Of a stretch of DNA of 64,000 nt, positions 32,250-43,660 are shown one piece after another. The first letter of the stretch is position 1. Every line of letters starts with the position of its first letter. Made by a program: the position numbers and the translations under genes. Location of the stretch: assembly GCA_039519185.1 (NCBI GenBank), contig CM076849.1:34591109-34655108 (forward strand), in the 5' to 3' direction. The notes under the pieces were generated by a model. It was not told where the DNA came from. It ran no database searches and saw only the letters and a list, made by a program, of their open reading frames with translations. The stretch is from Astragalus membranaceus. Its lineage: Eukaryota; Streptophyta; Magnoliopsida; Fabales; Fabaceae.

Positions 32250-33000
32250 ACTACAAATCCACATCCTATAAATAGGGTTCACCCTCATATGTAGAGACTA
32301 ACTGGTGAAGAGAAATACAAAGACTCTTATCTTGTCTCATTCTTTCACTCTATTCTTCTTCTTCTTCTTCTTTTTGCTGTAGCTTTGATTATTTCATAAC
32401 ACACCATCAACATAAGGATAAATAGCATTTGCATCAGGAAACTCCACTTGGATGGATAGTGGTTGATTATGCATAACACGGTGTCGGTGACTATCAGAAA
32501 TATCTGGCAAAGGAAGACGAATATTAAAGCATCACTGAGATACATAAAAAAAATCAAAAAGAGAAGGGCAGTCAAATAAAAAAATCCATTATAGCAGTAG
32601 TATTTGTAGTGAAGTATAGTTGTCCACTCTTATTGACATGTAGAGTTGCTTTGAAAGTGAAGTATAGAGGGAAAAAAACAAAGAATCAAACAAAGAAGAA
32701 ACAATAATTGATCCATCTAATACACTAAAAGAGTATTTAAGCATTTCAAACTTACATGCTAATTATTATATTTAATATAATAAACTATGACCATCCAAGT
32801 GCTAAAAGAATATTAGAGTTATATAACTCACTGCATAACGTGAAAAAGTACTCCATACAGTTTAGTTATATTAAAGTGTTATGCAATCAAAGATGGAAAA
32901 ACAAACTATAAGGAAGGTGAAGTTATAGAATAGCTTACCTTTTTGCACCATGAAAATAATCTTGCAAGTCAATATATTTGAGATTCCAAAGCAAGCAGGA
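32250..33000. other. AT-rich stretch, possible LTR remnant at its start
   Basis: Two direct AAATAGGGTTCAC units flank a TATA-like sequence at about 32240-32290, followed by a CT-rich leader. The rest shows no supported feature. Confidence 0.3.
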
Positions 33001-33059
33001 GACAAATCAAAGAAGGCCTTTTGTAAAGAAAAACTCAATCAAAATAGAAGCAATATAAT

Positions 33060-33990
33060 AATTATTTATATACCTATCAAAGTCTTCTTAGCATCAAGTC
33101 CCTTAGTTTTCTCAGCATTTTGGACCTGTATGCATATAGCTTGTGGCTGATAGGATGCAATGCCTATTTAATTCCTTCCTTGGCAATTCTACCATCCACA
33201 TCTTTACAGAACCTTCATTCCAAATTGAGAAAAAGCAGACTCTAAAAATGATATTATGCCTCCAAACCAAAATAAGAGTGAACAAAGTAAAAAACAATTG
33301 AAAGTAACATCTTCATAAAAACAAATTGAACTCCAGAAACATAACATCCGAGAGATAGATTAATTACTTACGTCAACCACAACATTTGAATCTTTAATGC
33401 AAAATCTAATTTAAGAGATAGCCGAACAAACCTTAACAGCTGAAATCATTGATGAACCTTTTGCCAACTCTGCTGCTATGCATAGCTCATATACACTATG
33501 TCAACACATAATTTCATATCAGTAATCAAAACAAATTGAAAAATACAGTTATCAAGCAACATATGAAATAAAATATAGTCATCAAGCAACAAAAAAAAGG
33601 AGGCATAAATACATTTCTTTTAAAAATAATCTACAAAACCCAGAATTTCCCAACCTAATATTTGCGCATGGTGACCCAATAGAACAACCAAACAGAAAAT
33701 TCAACACACAGCAACAGAAAACAAATATGAAATACCTAAAGAGAAAAATAAGAAAAAAATTGAAACTTTTGATGAATGGAGAGAAAGAGAAAGAGGGAAT
33801 GCCAAACCCTTACCTCCTTTGTTTAACGGCGTATAACCCTTTCCTCCTTTCTCCGACATCGCCAAAACTTGCTTTGGCCAGCAAAATTTCAACATTAGGG
33901 GGAAGTTGGAGGAAATCACAAGAGATTCAACATCAACAATATCAACAGAATACAAATTAGAGTTTTAGGGTTTTGGGGGAAAATCAACGC
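33060..33990 (-). other. Candidate small gene or gene remnant, minus strand
   Basis: A possible first coding exon at 33859-33814 reads MSEKGGKGYTPLNKG, ending in a GTAAGG donor, with a 5'-leader-like CpG-rich region upstream to about 34090. Further along the minus strand are exon-like pieces bounded by AG and GT: AAELAKGSSMISAVK (about 33480-33430) and VQNAEKTKGLDAKKTL (about 33122-33070). I do not recognise the protein and cannot show the pieces are joined. It could be a short real gene or a decayed one. Confidence 0.3.
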
Positions 33991-34742
33991 TGTGTCCGTC
34001 ACGGAGGGAGGAATGTCGAGGTCACGAACGGATTGAAGAGGAAGCTCGCGAAAGAAGGGAAGAGGCGAGCTCGCGAACAGAGACAGACTTGAATCCACAA
34101 ATAAATGTGAATAAAACTTGTGATTGAATCCCACGATTTTCGGCCAGGTAGCATTAATTGGTTTATTGTTGTTTTAACGTTTTTCCTCCTTGATTTTACA
34201 TTGTCCTCATCAGTTTTCCTTATATATCATTGACCATTGCGTATTTCCAATTAAATTTAGAAATCTCTTTAATGTTTGCTGAACAGGATGCCACGTATTA
34301 TTTCATTGATTGCGTGGCTTTTTAATAGGTTATGCGTGGCGGCTGACGTGGACAGTCTACTTGGACTGTTCATGGTTTTATATAATTATTTTTTTTGGTT
34401 ACAATGGTTTATATAATTATGATTATGATATATATATATATATATAACCAGCTCGAAGCATATGATTTATATACTTCAGCTTGAGCGGAGTGTTGAAAAT
34501 AACATATGTATAATGTATTTGTATTTGTTGCCTTAAGCCTACAAAATAATCGAACCTAAATTAAATGCATTCTTTGTCTCTAAATTTTAATAACGAAAAT
34601 GATTTCAAATATAATTTTTATAATTTTATAAAAATAATATTAGCATTATTTATTTTAATTTTATTTAAAAGTTTTAGAAATAGGAAATATTGGTAAACCT
34701 TAGATTTCGTTTTTTCTTGTTAAAATAAAATAATTAATCTGA

Positions 34743-36641
34743 GGGATTTTTGTACCCCCACACTTTGACATTATACCCCCACATAGTTTTTAATTCCCAA
34801 AATGCCCCTAATAAAAAAGTAACTAACGGATTTACCTAACAAAAGGTATATCGTTTCTGGAAAAACAACATAACAGATTTATCTAACCTAAAGATAAATC
34901 CGTTTCTGGGTAAAATAACAAAACAGAAATAACCAATTGAAAGATACTTCCGTCTTTATATTTTGAACAACGAAAGTATGTAACTGAGACGTACTTCTGT
35001 CTTCGTAATGTTTTGACAACGGAATTACTCTTATATAAGGTAATTTCGTTTTGTTATTTTTCAAAACGGATTTAATTACTAAATAGATAAATCCGTTTTG
35101 ATTTTTTGAACTAACGAATTTATCTATTTATTAGATAAATCCGTTTTTGTTAAAATTTAACGGACACGATTTGAGTGACAGTTTTGATCGTACAGTTTTG
35201 ATAAGAACTGTATTTTTAATTAAAATAGTCTAATATAATAAAATAGTCTAAAATAGTTCAAATCACACAATACAACAAAATAAAACAAAAAACTACAATA
35301 TGAATAAATTTGTCAAAAAAAAACAATATGAATAAACGTCATCCCAAAACTAATCACAATGTGATATCAAACTCTCAACGTAGACATTTGGAACCAAACA
35401 CCCATCGTCTCTTTGCGAAGCACTGATGTTTTGAATATGTTGAATTTCTGGAGTCTTGAAAGTACCATCACTAAAATTGTAAGCAATCAACGTTGACCAA
35501 AGCTCCAATAACACCTATTCGCCCTCAGAAACATAAAGTGCTCTAGCATTTCGATATCGATTGTTAGCGAATTGAGTAGCAAAAATTGTGGGCACACTGA
35601 ACAGTTTGGTCTAAGACTCCTTAATACCACACTCATTCATGACCCAGATATCAACAACCTCTTCACAATGAGTAAGGATGGACAAGCAATCTCTCAACAC
35701 ACCCAATGATATAGTATCGAAAACCACCTCTCCATAGTCCGGCTGCAATACCTGTTCATAAGACTCGTTCCCCAGATGAAGAGAAATAATGACCTGTTGA
35801 CCACCAGTATCATATGTCATCCAATTAACAGTTCCATTGGCGAATAATCCGAATACATGAAAAGGGAAAGGGAATCCTTGATAAGGGAACTTCTGATCAA
35901 TCTTTTTCCAATTATTGGTACCCAATGTATAAACCTTAACTTCTGCATCAGAAAACAACCTACACCCATCATAACATTTATGGCAATAAACAGCAACAAC
36001 CTTGTATTGATTATTGAAATGATCATATCCAAATCCATATACTGTGAAGCTTACTCTCTCTGCATTGCGGGGGCAGTGGTCGTCGTTGTGAAGACGAAGG
36101 ACAGGGGGTAATCCATGAAACGGGGAGTGATGAGGTGATGGCGTTGGATTGACATGTGAAGGTGCTGCTTGGAGAATTGGTTATTACAAGAGATTAGGAA
36201 TAACCAATCTTTACAGACACACTTGAGTTGCATGAGGTACTTGACGGGGAACCTACTCAGGATTTGCTCTAAGACCTCGACTGGAAGAGTGGAAAAAGGC
36301 ATTGCATGAGATGGCCTATAGGAGCCTTGATGATCCACCGGCTTGTAAATATAAACTAAAAGAAATTAAAAAAAATTAATAATGAATTGCAGAAGTACGT
36401 AAGGCATACATAATTCCGTAAGGCATTTTTTTCACCCACAGAAGTATGTAATTCCGTCAGCATCAGACGTACCTAATTTCTAGAACTTGAAAACGACATT
36501 ATGTACTTCTGCAGCATAAAATCAGACGTACACAATAAAGGTTTTGGGTTTTTGTAAAATTTGAAGAGTAATTTGGTCCTTTCATACGCAGCATGGGGGG
36601 GGGGGGTATAGTGTTAATTCGTGGGGGTACAAAAAAAAACC
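34743..36641. mobile_element. Pack-MULE carrying an F-box gene copy
   Basis: Perfect 9-base target duplication TTAATCTGA at 34734-34742 and 36642-36650. Left end GGGATTTTTGTACCCCCACA; right end, on the complement, GGTTTTTTTTTGTACCCCCA. The subterminal regions repeat ACGGATTTATCT-like and AGTACGTAATTCCG-like motifs (34825-35165 on the left, 36390-36530 on the right). No transposase. The interior is a host F-box gene on the minus strand. Confidence 0.92.
35350..36338 (-). pseudogene. F-box/FBA-domain gene copy inside the Pack-MULE
   Basis: The start MDHQGSYRPSHAMPFSTLP leads into the F-box (VEVLEQILSRFPVKYLMQLK, CVCKDWLFLIS), which in such proteins binds SKP1 in SCF ubiquitin ligases. After TTTTTAPA the expected middle part (about 70 residues) is missing, and the frame shifts by one before FGYDHFNNQYKVVAVYCHKC. 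The FBA-type C-terminus follows: VKVYTLGTNNWKKIDQKFPY and VNWMTYDTGGQQVIISLHLG. Stops occur at 35611-35613 (where Trp fits) and 35515-35517, and the natural end is VYVESLISHCD. It is a broken copy of an At3g23880-type F-box gene. Confidence 0.88.
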
Positions 36642-37292
36642 TTAATCTGAAACGGTGAATCCAGGCCTAGGGCGTAAACAGTGCTCAAAGAAGCTGGGCC
36701 CAAATAGCCAGAAGTGCAACTTCTCACTAAGAAGAGCACCCTATATATAGGCGTTTGCTTTTCCCACACCCCCTCCTACTCGAAACACAGCCCATAAGGG
36801 TGTGAAATGACCAAAAGGCCAGGCCAAACCTCTTTTTTTTCACGAATTTTCACCTGTTCGAACACGGGCCTTCGAACAGGTTCGCACGCGGCCATTCGCG
36901 TGTGTTAAATATGGGGACACACCCTCTTGGGTGTTTTTCACCTGTTCGAATGGGGTCATGCGAACAGGTTCGAATGTGGTCATGCGAATATGTTCGCATG
37001 AGGATGTTCGAACCAGTGTTGCAGAGCGACAGATATTGGACGTCTCAGATTCCACCGACAGTTTTGATCAACGGCTTACAATCAGTCAAATGTGTGTCAG
37101 ATAAAGGAGTGGATGTCAATCCCTTTGGAAAATGTGTCTGAACGGATAGAATTTAAACGGCCCAGATTTGTGATCTAAAAATGAAATCAACGGCTGACAT
37201 TTCACCCATGCCTATTATAAAAGGGGGTTTACATCCTCAGACATTTCACCATGCCTCTTGACAGCTACAACCAAGCTGAAATGGAATGACAA

Positions 37293-37766
37293 TTGTGCTC
37301 AACCCAGTACTCATCCACCAAATTCCTAACGGCCCTTCATCACCATGGGACTGTCACCACCAACGAACATGGTGTTGTGTTTCGTTGTCCTAACCATGTA
37401 TTCTGCAGGATGAGTAAGGACATCACCTTCGCCCAACTGAAGGAAAAGGCTGAGAGGAAGATTCGTCCAGAGGGAGCGTGGCGTAAAGACGTGGCGCGTA
37501 TACGTTACCGAAAGTACAACCGTCTTGATTACGGGACTGGCTATTTTACAGTTATGGAGATCCGCAACGATGACGACGTTGGGACCATGATGGAATATCA
37601 TGCTACACTTCCGATGGGGCGACAAGTCTTAGAGTTGTACGTGGACACAATACGCACTCCAGAAGAGATCATTTATCTTCTGGAACGTGGACACAATACA
37701 AGTCTTTCGTATTTCATGTCTTTCGTATTTCATGTATGGTTATGGTTTGTAATAAAAAGGCAATAA
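37293..37766 (+). pseudogene. N-terminal PB1-like module of a MuDR-type transposase
   Basis: 157 codons. GVVFRCPNHVFCRMSKDITF, QLKEKAERKI, RIRYRKYNRLDYGTGYF and VMEIRNDDDVGTMMEYHATL, then VLELYVD, follow the PB1-like fold pattern found at the start of plant MuDR transposases. The zinc-binding and DDE domains that should follow are missing; the frame drifts into non-matching residues after LELYVD. An upstream ATG (37252) gives only a 12-codon frame that stops. Confidence 0.65.
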
Positions 37767-37871
37767 ATTTGCGCCAAATTAAGTAGATGACATCAGAAAA
37801 ATACTTAATAATATCAAAAGTAGTTAAATTATACAAAAGTTCCAAACAAATATCCCCCCTAAGACATCATC

Positions 37872-39752
37872 CTACTGGGTGTTGCGCCCCCTCCTCTGAT
37901 ACACATTGACGATCCTCCTCCTAAGCCTACGGAAGGGGTTGAGCAACCTCTTGATGCGCTGAAAGATGCTCCTGGTTGGCTCTGGGACATTATCATTGAT
38001 GGTCCCATCCATCTCATCCACCATATCCAGGAGCTCTGGCAGCATCTGTCAAACAAATAACATAACATTATTTAAATAAGTAGATTTAAATAAGTAGAAG
38101 AAACTTATTACTGTAATTAACATAAAAAACACGTACCACACTGACATCCGGATCATCCACAAGCTCTACATAATTTTCAGGGAAGGCAAAGGGATGTGAG
38201 ACCCTAGAAAACCATGGAAAGTAGCCCGACACCGTGTTTGAGGAGTACGGCACACAGGGAGGCCCCCGCAATGGCCTGTGTAGGGGTCCCAGGTGACCTC
38301 CTCACGGTGTAACCTGCCCAGCTCCTCAAAGGGTCTCTCCTGCCTATGGCCTGTGTAGGGGGTCCCAGGTGACCTCCTCACGGTGTAGCCGGTCAAGGCA
38401 CAGTCTGATGGTGTGTGACTTGATGGCCCCGGGGCCATCCCTACACAGCCATTTCTTCGCCCGTGGCATACTCTCAACATATTCTGGGTGCACCACCCAA
38501 GATGTAAAATTGGCACTCTGGAAGTGCTCAAAAATCCAACCCTGTAATGAACATATCATTGGTTGATTATAAATCTGAAAGTAAACCTAAAGCAAACTTA
38601 TAAAAAAAAAGTAAGTTTTATACCTGTAGTAGAGCCATATGACCAGCCATCTTCTTCGTCTTCTTTCTTGAAGCATCCTTTAGCTGATCATAAAGATGGG
38701 CAAGGGCCATTGCCCCCCAGCAGTAGTCTCCAACATTGTTCAAATCAAGAAGCATACCTAGGTAGCCAAGCTTAACCTTGCTTCCTGACTTGTCTGCGAA
38801 CAATGTGCAGCCCAAAAGATAGAGCAAATAGGCCCTAGCAGCATGATGCCACCTCTGCTCAGCTATGGCTGGGTGGTAGACATGATCCCTCAGCCATACA
38901 AGACCAACTGACAACCCTCGCGCAGAAGTCTGTTCAGCGGCATCTTGGGGGGTGGCCCCCAAATAGTCAATCAGCAGCTGCTCTCCCTGCCACGAAGTCC
39001 AGTCAGGCATGTCATAGAACTGGCCCGTGATGGGGATGTGTAGCATCTGGGATACATCATCAAGGGTGATAGACATCTCACCCACAGGAAGGTGGAATGA
39101 TGATGTATCCGGCTGCCAACGCTCTATGAATGCGTTCAGCAGCCCCTTGTGAGTGAGGGGAAAACCAAGTCCTATGAGAGGGAACAACCCCGATAGGATA
39201 AGAGTCTCCCTGATCCTAGCATGGACTACAAGGTTAACCGGTCCATGTGGAATCGTAGTTATGTCCGGCCGAACCTGCATTGACAAATGACACCGGCACA
39301 ATAAGCCAATATGTTCAACAAAATAAGAAACAAAATTGACAACACGCTATTATATAACAATAACTTACCCGACCAGCATAGAACTCAGTCAAAATATGAG
39401 ACCCGTATGTGGGCAAGACAGAACCATCAACAGGTCCACCAGGGAATGGGAATGTAGCCCTAGGAGCAGCAGCAGGCTCCTGAGGCTCAACATCCTCCTC
39501 ATGTTGAGCACCTCCCTCCTCATGTGCATGACCAGAAGGGCCGGCCAGCTCATATGCCGAAAATTGAGCATCACGCTCAACATCCCGGCCAATATCATCA
39601 ACCTCCGGTGGGGGAGGAGGGACGTCTAATCTGTCCCTACGCCTACCCCTCCGGGAAGGTTCAGCTCCATCTTGCCTCCGTTTGCGTTCGGAAGTCGTCG
39701 GGGGTGGCCTATGCTCCGGCTGTTGCGAACTACCGCCACGATGCCTCACCAT
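37872..39752 (-). pseudogene. Plant mobile domain (PMD) gene, four exons, frameshifted
   Basis: Exons 39752-39369, 39274-38624, 38541-38137 and 38045-37872, all with GT-AG borders. Exon 1 is a basic, Pro-rich leader (MVRHRGGSSQQPEHRPPPTT). Exon 2 holds the core: LILSGLFPLIGLGF, RWQPDTSSFHLPVGEMSITL, DDVSQMLHIPITGQ, AYLLYLLGCTLFADKSGSKV and WGAMALAHLYDQL. Exon 3 continues with WIFEHFQSANF and EVTWDPYTGH, exon 4 ends in a basic helix. This is the MAIN/MAIL-like PMD (aminotransferase-like mobile domain), known in both transposons and silencing factors. Exon 3 has a 75-base duplication (38271 and 38346) with one extra G, giving frameshifts. Exons 1 and 2 remain open. Confidence 0.85.
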
Positions 39753-40383
39753 ATCTGAAACAACAACCATTAAACCAATTAAGCAACATAACCAGCAATA
39801 TAACAGGGACAATACTGTCACACCTATTCGAACAGCATCATTCGCACCTGTTCGAACAGAAGCATTCGCACATGTTCGAACAACCCCATTCGAACGGGTG
39901 TTCGCATGTCCTCATTCGAACGGTGTTCGCATGTCCTCATTCGAACGGTGTTCGCATGACCTCATTCGAACACCTTCGTTTTCACGTGTTCGCATGAGGT
40001 CATGCGAACACAACAGATGCACAGAAAAAAAAACTTAAATGTACAGAAGGGAGAGAGGGTTACCTGAATGAAAATGGAACGATTAGAGAGAGTGAGAGGA
40101 CGCGAACAAAACCCAGGTGGTCTTGAGGGTGTTTGTGGAGAAGATTGAGTGGGAGATTGGGTGAGATTGAGTGAGTTGTGAGAAGTTGAGTGAGAGGGAG
40201 AGTGAAAGAGAAGGGTTCGAATGAGAGGAGAGTGAAAGGGAAAGTGAGAGGAGTGAGGGGTGTGAGGGTTCGAATGAGAGAGGGTTTTTTTTTTTTTTAG
40301 TTGAGGGCAGTTTAGGGTTTTTAGAAGTTAGGGGGTGTGAAAGAGTAGGAGGGGGTGTGGGGAAAGTAAATGCCATATATATA

Positions 40384-41385
40384 TATATATATATAATCTT
40401 CTCGCCGAACCTATCTATCCTCACAACTTCTCAGCAAATACGACCGTTATCTTTCATTTCTAGCGAACGACCAAGAATAGCAGATTAGCTTCTCTGAGAC
40501 AAACCCTTGACGTGAAAGCCCCAATACATGTGCTGATGTGCAAGATCGCCGCCGTTCGTGTTGCAGTTCAGTCCCAATTTCCAAATCCCATTCTATCACT
40601 TTGTGTTTATTTTCGGAGTTGAATTCGCCTCACTACACCTAATAGAGTCGCCGGTGGTTTTCACGTGGGGGTTAAACCTTTCAATGTTTGTCCCTCTAAA
40701 CAAATCCGCCACGCCTTCCCTTTTCATTTTTCAAGAGTTGATTTCTTTCTTCTATTTTTTTTCTTCAAAATGCTGTATCGTGACCCTAATTACTGGCTTT
40801 GATTACATACCTCCCCTTTTTAATTTTCAAGATTTGATTTCTTTCATTCCTTTTTCAAAAAAAAATGTATTGTTATCCAAATTATTGGCTGTGATTACAT
40901 GGTATCCGCGCTTCTGAGATTTCTCAATGAAGTATATCGGAAAAAATGGTTGAATTTCTAGATATGAGCCAAGTTTTGATTTTAGGATTCTTGTTTTTTT
41001 AATTGAATTTGGTTTTACTTTCTACTTTATGCTGCTTGTATTTTCCAGTGTCGCTGGGATGATAATCTTTCAGCTTTAATGCCAGTTCTGCTTCTGAAAA
41101 AATCTTGATTGATAGAGTGTGATAATATCTGAGACCTTGGGCATTAAGTTAAATTATTCTGATGTGTTATTTGGCTGTTCGATAGGCTTTATTTCTTATC
41201 GATTGGTCATTGTTTTGATTTTGTAACATGTAGTAATTTATATTAATTGGATATTAATTGGATGATTAAATCCGAATTGTTTGAGGTGTTTTCGAACCTA
41301 CTTGGTGAAAGGACATTCATATGACATAGATGGATAATATTGAGGCTTTGATTTCGTAAAGGTGTTACTTCTATTTTTTATTTTA
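40384..41385. other. Non-coding stretch with leader-like start
   Basis: 40440-40700 is C/T-rich with CpGs and looks like a 5' UTR, but no ORF of recognisable family follows. 40930-41300 is a diverged copy of 53920-54240. Confidence 0.4.
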
Positions 41386-41733
41386 GGTTAAATTATAGTT
41401 TTGGTCCCCCTATTTTCAAAAGTTCAGATATTTGGTCTCCCTATTTTAAAACTCAAACATTTGGTCCCCCAATTTTAAAAAATCAAAGACATTTAGTCTT
41501 AAGAGGAATTTTCAGTTTTTTATGGCTAATAATCAAAGACATTTGGTCCCTCAATTTTAAAAAATCAAAGACATTTGGTCCCCCAATTTTAAAAAATGAA
41601 AGACATTTGGTCCCTCTTTGGACTAAATGTATTTGATTTTTTAAAATTGGGGGACCAAATGTCCGAGTTTTAAAATAGGGGGACCAAATGTCTAAATTTT
41701 TGAAAATAGGGAGACCAAAACTATACTTTAGCC
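41386..41733. mobile_element. MITE with perfect 9-base target duplication
   Basis: TTTATTTTA at 41377-41385 and 41734-41742. Ends GGTTAAATTATAGTTTTGGT and, on the complement, GGCTAAAGTATAGTTTTGGT. The interior consists of repeated ACATTTGGTCCCCCAATTTT-like units in opposite orientations, so it folds into a hairpin. Mutator-like MITE, non-coding. Confidence 0.92.
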
Positions 41734-41924
41734 TTTATTTTATCTTGAGCCAACTTGTCTAAGGTTGTAGTTTACCTAAGCCCCTATTTCTAGGGAGAAC
41801 CTACTGTGTTACTACATTTCCAATGACATTAATTGTTTAACCGAGGTTCATTGGGTTTATAGTTCAGTTGACCCAATCCCGTTTGTTTTTAATCTTTAGA
41901 GTTAAATAACAAGATATTATTTTT

Positions 41925-43660
41925 GAGGGTTGATTGTTGGGCTTGGAAATGTGGCTTTTGAATGCATTACTCTACGTTTTATTATACACTGTCCCATCCA
42001 AAAATATTCAGTAGAAATTAATTTGACAAGTTTGTCTTGTTCTGAAAGGAACACCTCTTCTTCTAGTTGCCTCAATTTTACATTTACCCCGATTTTCAGT
42101 TGCCACATACTTGAAGGTTTGTTGTTTTGGTTTTTCTTAATTTCTGTGCAATGAAATTTGAGCAAGGAAAAGCTCTATTTGTGGGTTAGAAAATTCAGTG
42201 TTATAGTTTGAAATCCTTGTGTTGGGTGAAGAAATGGTGGCACTTTTGAATGCCCTATTCCTATGTTTGCCAATGTCCTGCCTCAAGTTTTTTAATAAAT
42301 AATGAATTTGACAAGTTTGTTTTATTCCAAAAGGAGTGCCAATGTTATAGTTGCCTCCATTAAGAGTTGCCTCCATTAAGAGTTGCCTCCATTAACGGTT
42401 GCCTCGATTAAGAGTTCGTGATTAACAGTTGCCTCGATTAAGAGTTGCCTCGATTAAGAGTTGCCTCGATCAAGAGTTGCCTCGATCAAGAGTTGCCTTG
42501 ATTAACACTTGCCTCGATTTTATGTTGTTTTTTCTAAATTTTTGGGAAACAAAATCTGAGCTATGGCTCTATTCGTTGGTGACGAAATGCAGTGTTCTAG
42601 TTTGAAAATCGTCTGTTCGGTGAGAAATGGTGGCTTTTTAATTGCCTATTCTATGTTTGACAATGTCTCGTCCGGAAATATTTAGTAAATAATAAATAAT
42701 GAATTTGACAAATGTGTCTTATTCCGAAATGATTGGCCCGTGTTGTAGCTGCCCCGATTTATAGTTGCCTCGATTTTCAGTTGCTACTACCATTGATCAA
42801 GCTGAATTTTTCTAAGCTGATATTTGTTTCATGAAAGCATGTTGCTGCGGCTTTTCTCAGTTTTTGTACAATGTAATTAGAGTTATAGCTCTATTTGTGC
42901 GTGGGGAAATGTAGTTTTATACTCTTGAATCCTTGTTAAGTTTGGAATGGTGTCTTTTGAATGCACTTTTCTATGTTTGATTATACAATATCATGTCTTG
43001 AAATATCTAGTAAATGAATTTGACAAGTTTGTCTTATTCTGAGTGGAGTGCCATGTGATGTAGTTGCCTTGATTTACAATTTTCTGAATTTTCTGTTGCT
43101 GCCCCACGTAAAATAGCTATCTGGTTAAGCTGATATTTATTTTATGAAAATATCCAGTTTTCTTTTTTTTTTCCTGAATTTTTGGGAAAGGAAAACGTAG
43201 TTGTGGTTCTATTTGTGGGTTAGGAAATGCTCTAGTTTGAAATCCTTGTGTTAGGTGAGGAAATGGTGCCCTTTAAATTTCCTATTCTATGTTTTACAAT
43301 GTCCCGTCTCGAAATATTTAATAAAACTGAGCAGTGATTCTATTTGTGGGTGAGGAAATGCGCTAGTTTGAATTCCTTGTGTCAGGTGAGGAAATGGTGC
43401 TTTTGGTTTCCCTATTCTATGTTTTATACGATGTCTCTTTTTGAAATATTTAGTAAATAACAAATTTGACAAGTTTTTCTTATTCCGAAAGGAGCCCCCA
43501 GTGTTACGGTTGCCTTGATTTTAAGTTGTTATCCACTTGAGACAACTGTTAGATCAAGCTGATATTGGTTTCTTGAAAGTGCATTGCTTACGGTTTTATC
43601 AATTTTTGTGTACTGTAATTGGAGTTATAGCTCTTTTGGGTGAGGAAATGCAGGTCCTAT
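41925..43660. repeat. Degenerate tandem array, about 0.3-0.4-kb units
   Basis: The landmark AATTTGACAAGTTTGTCTTA recurs near 42021, 42303, 42702, 43017 and 43463. Each is preceded by a GTCCCGTCYYGAAATATTTAG-like segment and followed by a GTTGCCTCGATTT-like segment and GAGTTATAGCTCTATTTGTG. Units are diverged and vary in length. The same unit continues at 47000-47397 and 52962-53200, either side of the Reina element. Confidence 0.8.
42350..42530. repeat. Minisatellite within the array
   Basis: About ten units of AGTTGCCTCGATTAAG-like sequence (16-18 bases), grown from the GTTGCCTCGATTT segment of the larger repeat. Confidence 0.85.

Larger units (their letters stand above)
36750..40374. mobile_element. 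MULE carrying a PB1-like ORF and a plant-mobile-domain gene
   Basis: Left end GGCGTTTGCTTTTCCCACAC, right end on the complement GGCATTTACTTTCCCCACAC, both followed by CCCCTCCTACTC. Flanks CTATATATA (36741-36749) and ATATATATA (40375-40383) fit a 9-base duplication, although TA-richness weakens it. Both subterminal regions (36845-37015 and 39825-40015) are dense in TTCGAACAGGTTCGCATG-like motifs, many of them inverted. There is no DDE transposase; the plus strand has its N-terminal module and the minus strand a PMD gene. Confidence 0.85.

Noticed and set aside
40558..40917. 119-codon ORF with hydrophobic residues
   Set aside because: Phe-rich text from a T-rich leader or intron; no motif and no conserved start context.
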